Positions 4,668 to 5,028 of a stretch of 5,028 bases of DNA are shown piece after piece. Numbering within the stretch: position 1 is the first letter of the stretch; every line of letters starts with the position of its first letter. Source of the DNA: Spirochaetales bacterium (GTDB lineage Bacteria > Spirochaetota > Spirochaetia > Treponematales > Rectinemataceae). A program made the position numbers and the translations under genes. Location: contig JADLKI010000014.1 in assembly GCA_015657395.1 (NCBI GenBank), positions 191,890 through 196,917 of the forward strand, in the 5' to 3' direction. The notes under the pieces are model-generated. The model saw only the letters and a list, made by a program, of their open reading frames with translations. It made no database searches and was not told where the DNA came from.

Positions 4668-5028
4668 TGTCAAGACAGAGAAAGATGAAAAATAAGGTGG
4701 ACTTTTGCTCCCCTCATGCGATTTCTTTGAGTTCCCTAACAGGGAATCTGCTCCAATACATCGTGTCCGGAGTCTCATACTCCAGCGACTGGTGAAATCG
4801 CTCGCTATTGTAAAACTTCATATAGCGAGCAAGTCCTTCTTTCAATTCTGACATCGTCCGATAGTCCTTGAGGTAAATATCCTCGTACTTCAAAGATCGC
4901 CAGAACCGTTCCACAACGATGTTGTCCAAAGCCCTGTTGACGCCGTCCATGCTGATCCGTATACCATGCGATTCCAACACCGACACAAAGGCGTCAGAAG
5001 TAAACTGGCTCCCCTGGTCCGTGTTGAA
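4668..5028 (-). mobile_element. IS3-family insertion sequence, 3' end only
   Basis: The element covers the end of the MBL gene and extends beyond the right edge. Its likely terminus is TGTCAAGACAGAG at 4668, giving the CA-3' end (minus strand) usual for IS3 elements. About 46 bp lie between this end and the transposase stop. The other end and the target duplication are outside the window, so completeness cannot be judged. Confidence 0.75.
4714..5028 (-). CDS. IS3-family transposase OrfB, C-terminal part (partial)
   Basis: The reading frame stays open to the right edge and gives about 104 C-terminal residues of the IS3-family integrase-like catalytic domain (rve). The frame begins FNTDQGSQFTSDAF, holding the second catalytic Asp. 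It continues through MDGVNRALDNIVVERFWRSLKYE, with the catalytic Glu in VVERFW, and YMKFYNSERFHQSLEYETPD. The GTG near 4986 is internal, not a true start. The upstream part (OrfA and the rest of OrfB, usually joined by -1 frameshifting) lies outside the window. The IS3 subgroup is not determined. Confidence 0.93.
   Translation of the reverse strand, partial: FNTDQGSQFTSDAFVSVLESHGIRISMDGVNRALDNIVVERFWRSLKYEDIYLKDYRTMSELKEGLARYMKFYNSERFHQSLEYETPDTMYWSRFPVRELKEIA

Noticed and set aside
201..5028. Composite transposon bounded by the two IS elements
   Set aside because: The two elements belong to different families (IS256 and IS3) and share no ends, so they cannot move the region as one unit.

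Overview
The window looks like the inside of an integron gene-cassette array that two insertion sequences have broken into. Four complete attC recombination sites (70-195, 2477-2627, 3695-3865, 3991-4105) and two damaged ones (1498-1590 and about 2661-2737) punctuate it. In the three best-aligned sites the extra bases of the imperfect inverted repeat lie in the right-hand arm, so the array reads on the minus strand. Every cassette-type gene is on the minus strand with its attC just downstream, as expected. The integrase and attI would then lie beyond the right edge and are not visible.

Layout from left to right. At 1-47 a gene fragment may run off the left edge, followed by attC-1 (70-195). 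At about 201-1497 lies an IS256-family element on the plus strand, with an apparently intact transposase. It has no visible target duplication: the cassette body of attC-1 is gone, and one arm of the next attC is missing on its other side. Positions 1770-2395 hold a toxin-antitoxin cassette (Phd/YefM-type antitoxin plus VapC-like PIN toxin) with its own promoter and two operator-like palindromes. Next come attC-2, a gene-free scrap with a degenerate attC, and an AT-rich alpha/beta-hydrolase cassette (2817-3590). Matching inverted repeats and paired hairpins frame that hydrolase. Then follow a large GC-rich attC-3, a cassette of only about 125 bp with no convincing gene, attC-4, and the 3' part of a metallo-beta-lactamase-fold gene. 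An IS3-family element cuts that gene and runs off the right edge.

The organism cannot be named with confidence. Base composition changes from piece to piece: AT-rich hydrolase and MBL genes, GC-rich attC-3, IS256 of intermediate GC. This fits a bacterium with a large, sedentary-type integron that gathers cassettes from many sources. The attC style resembles chromosomal-integron sites, but that is not enough for a taxon call.

The cassette genes do not form a pathway. The toxin-antitoxin pair probably stabilises the array, the hydrolase is a typical accessory enzyme cargo, and the MBL gene is inactivated. The two IS elements appear to be eroding the array.
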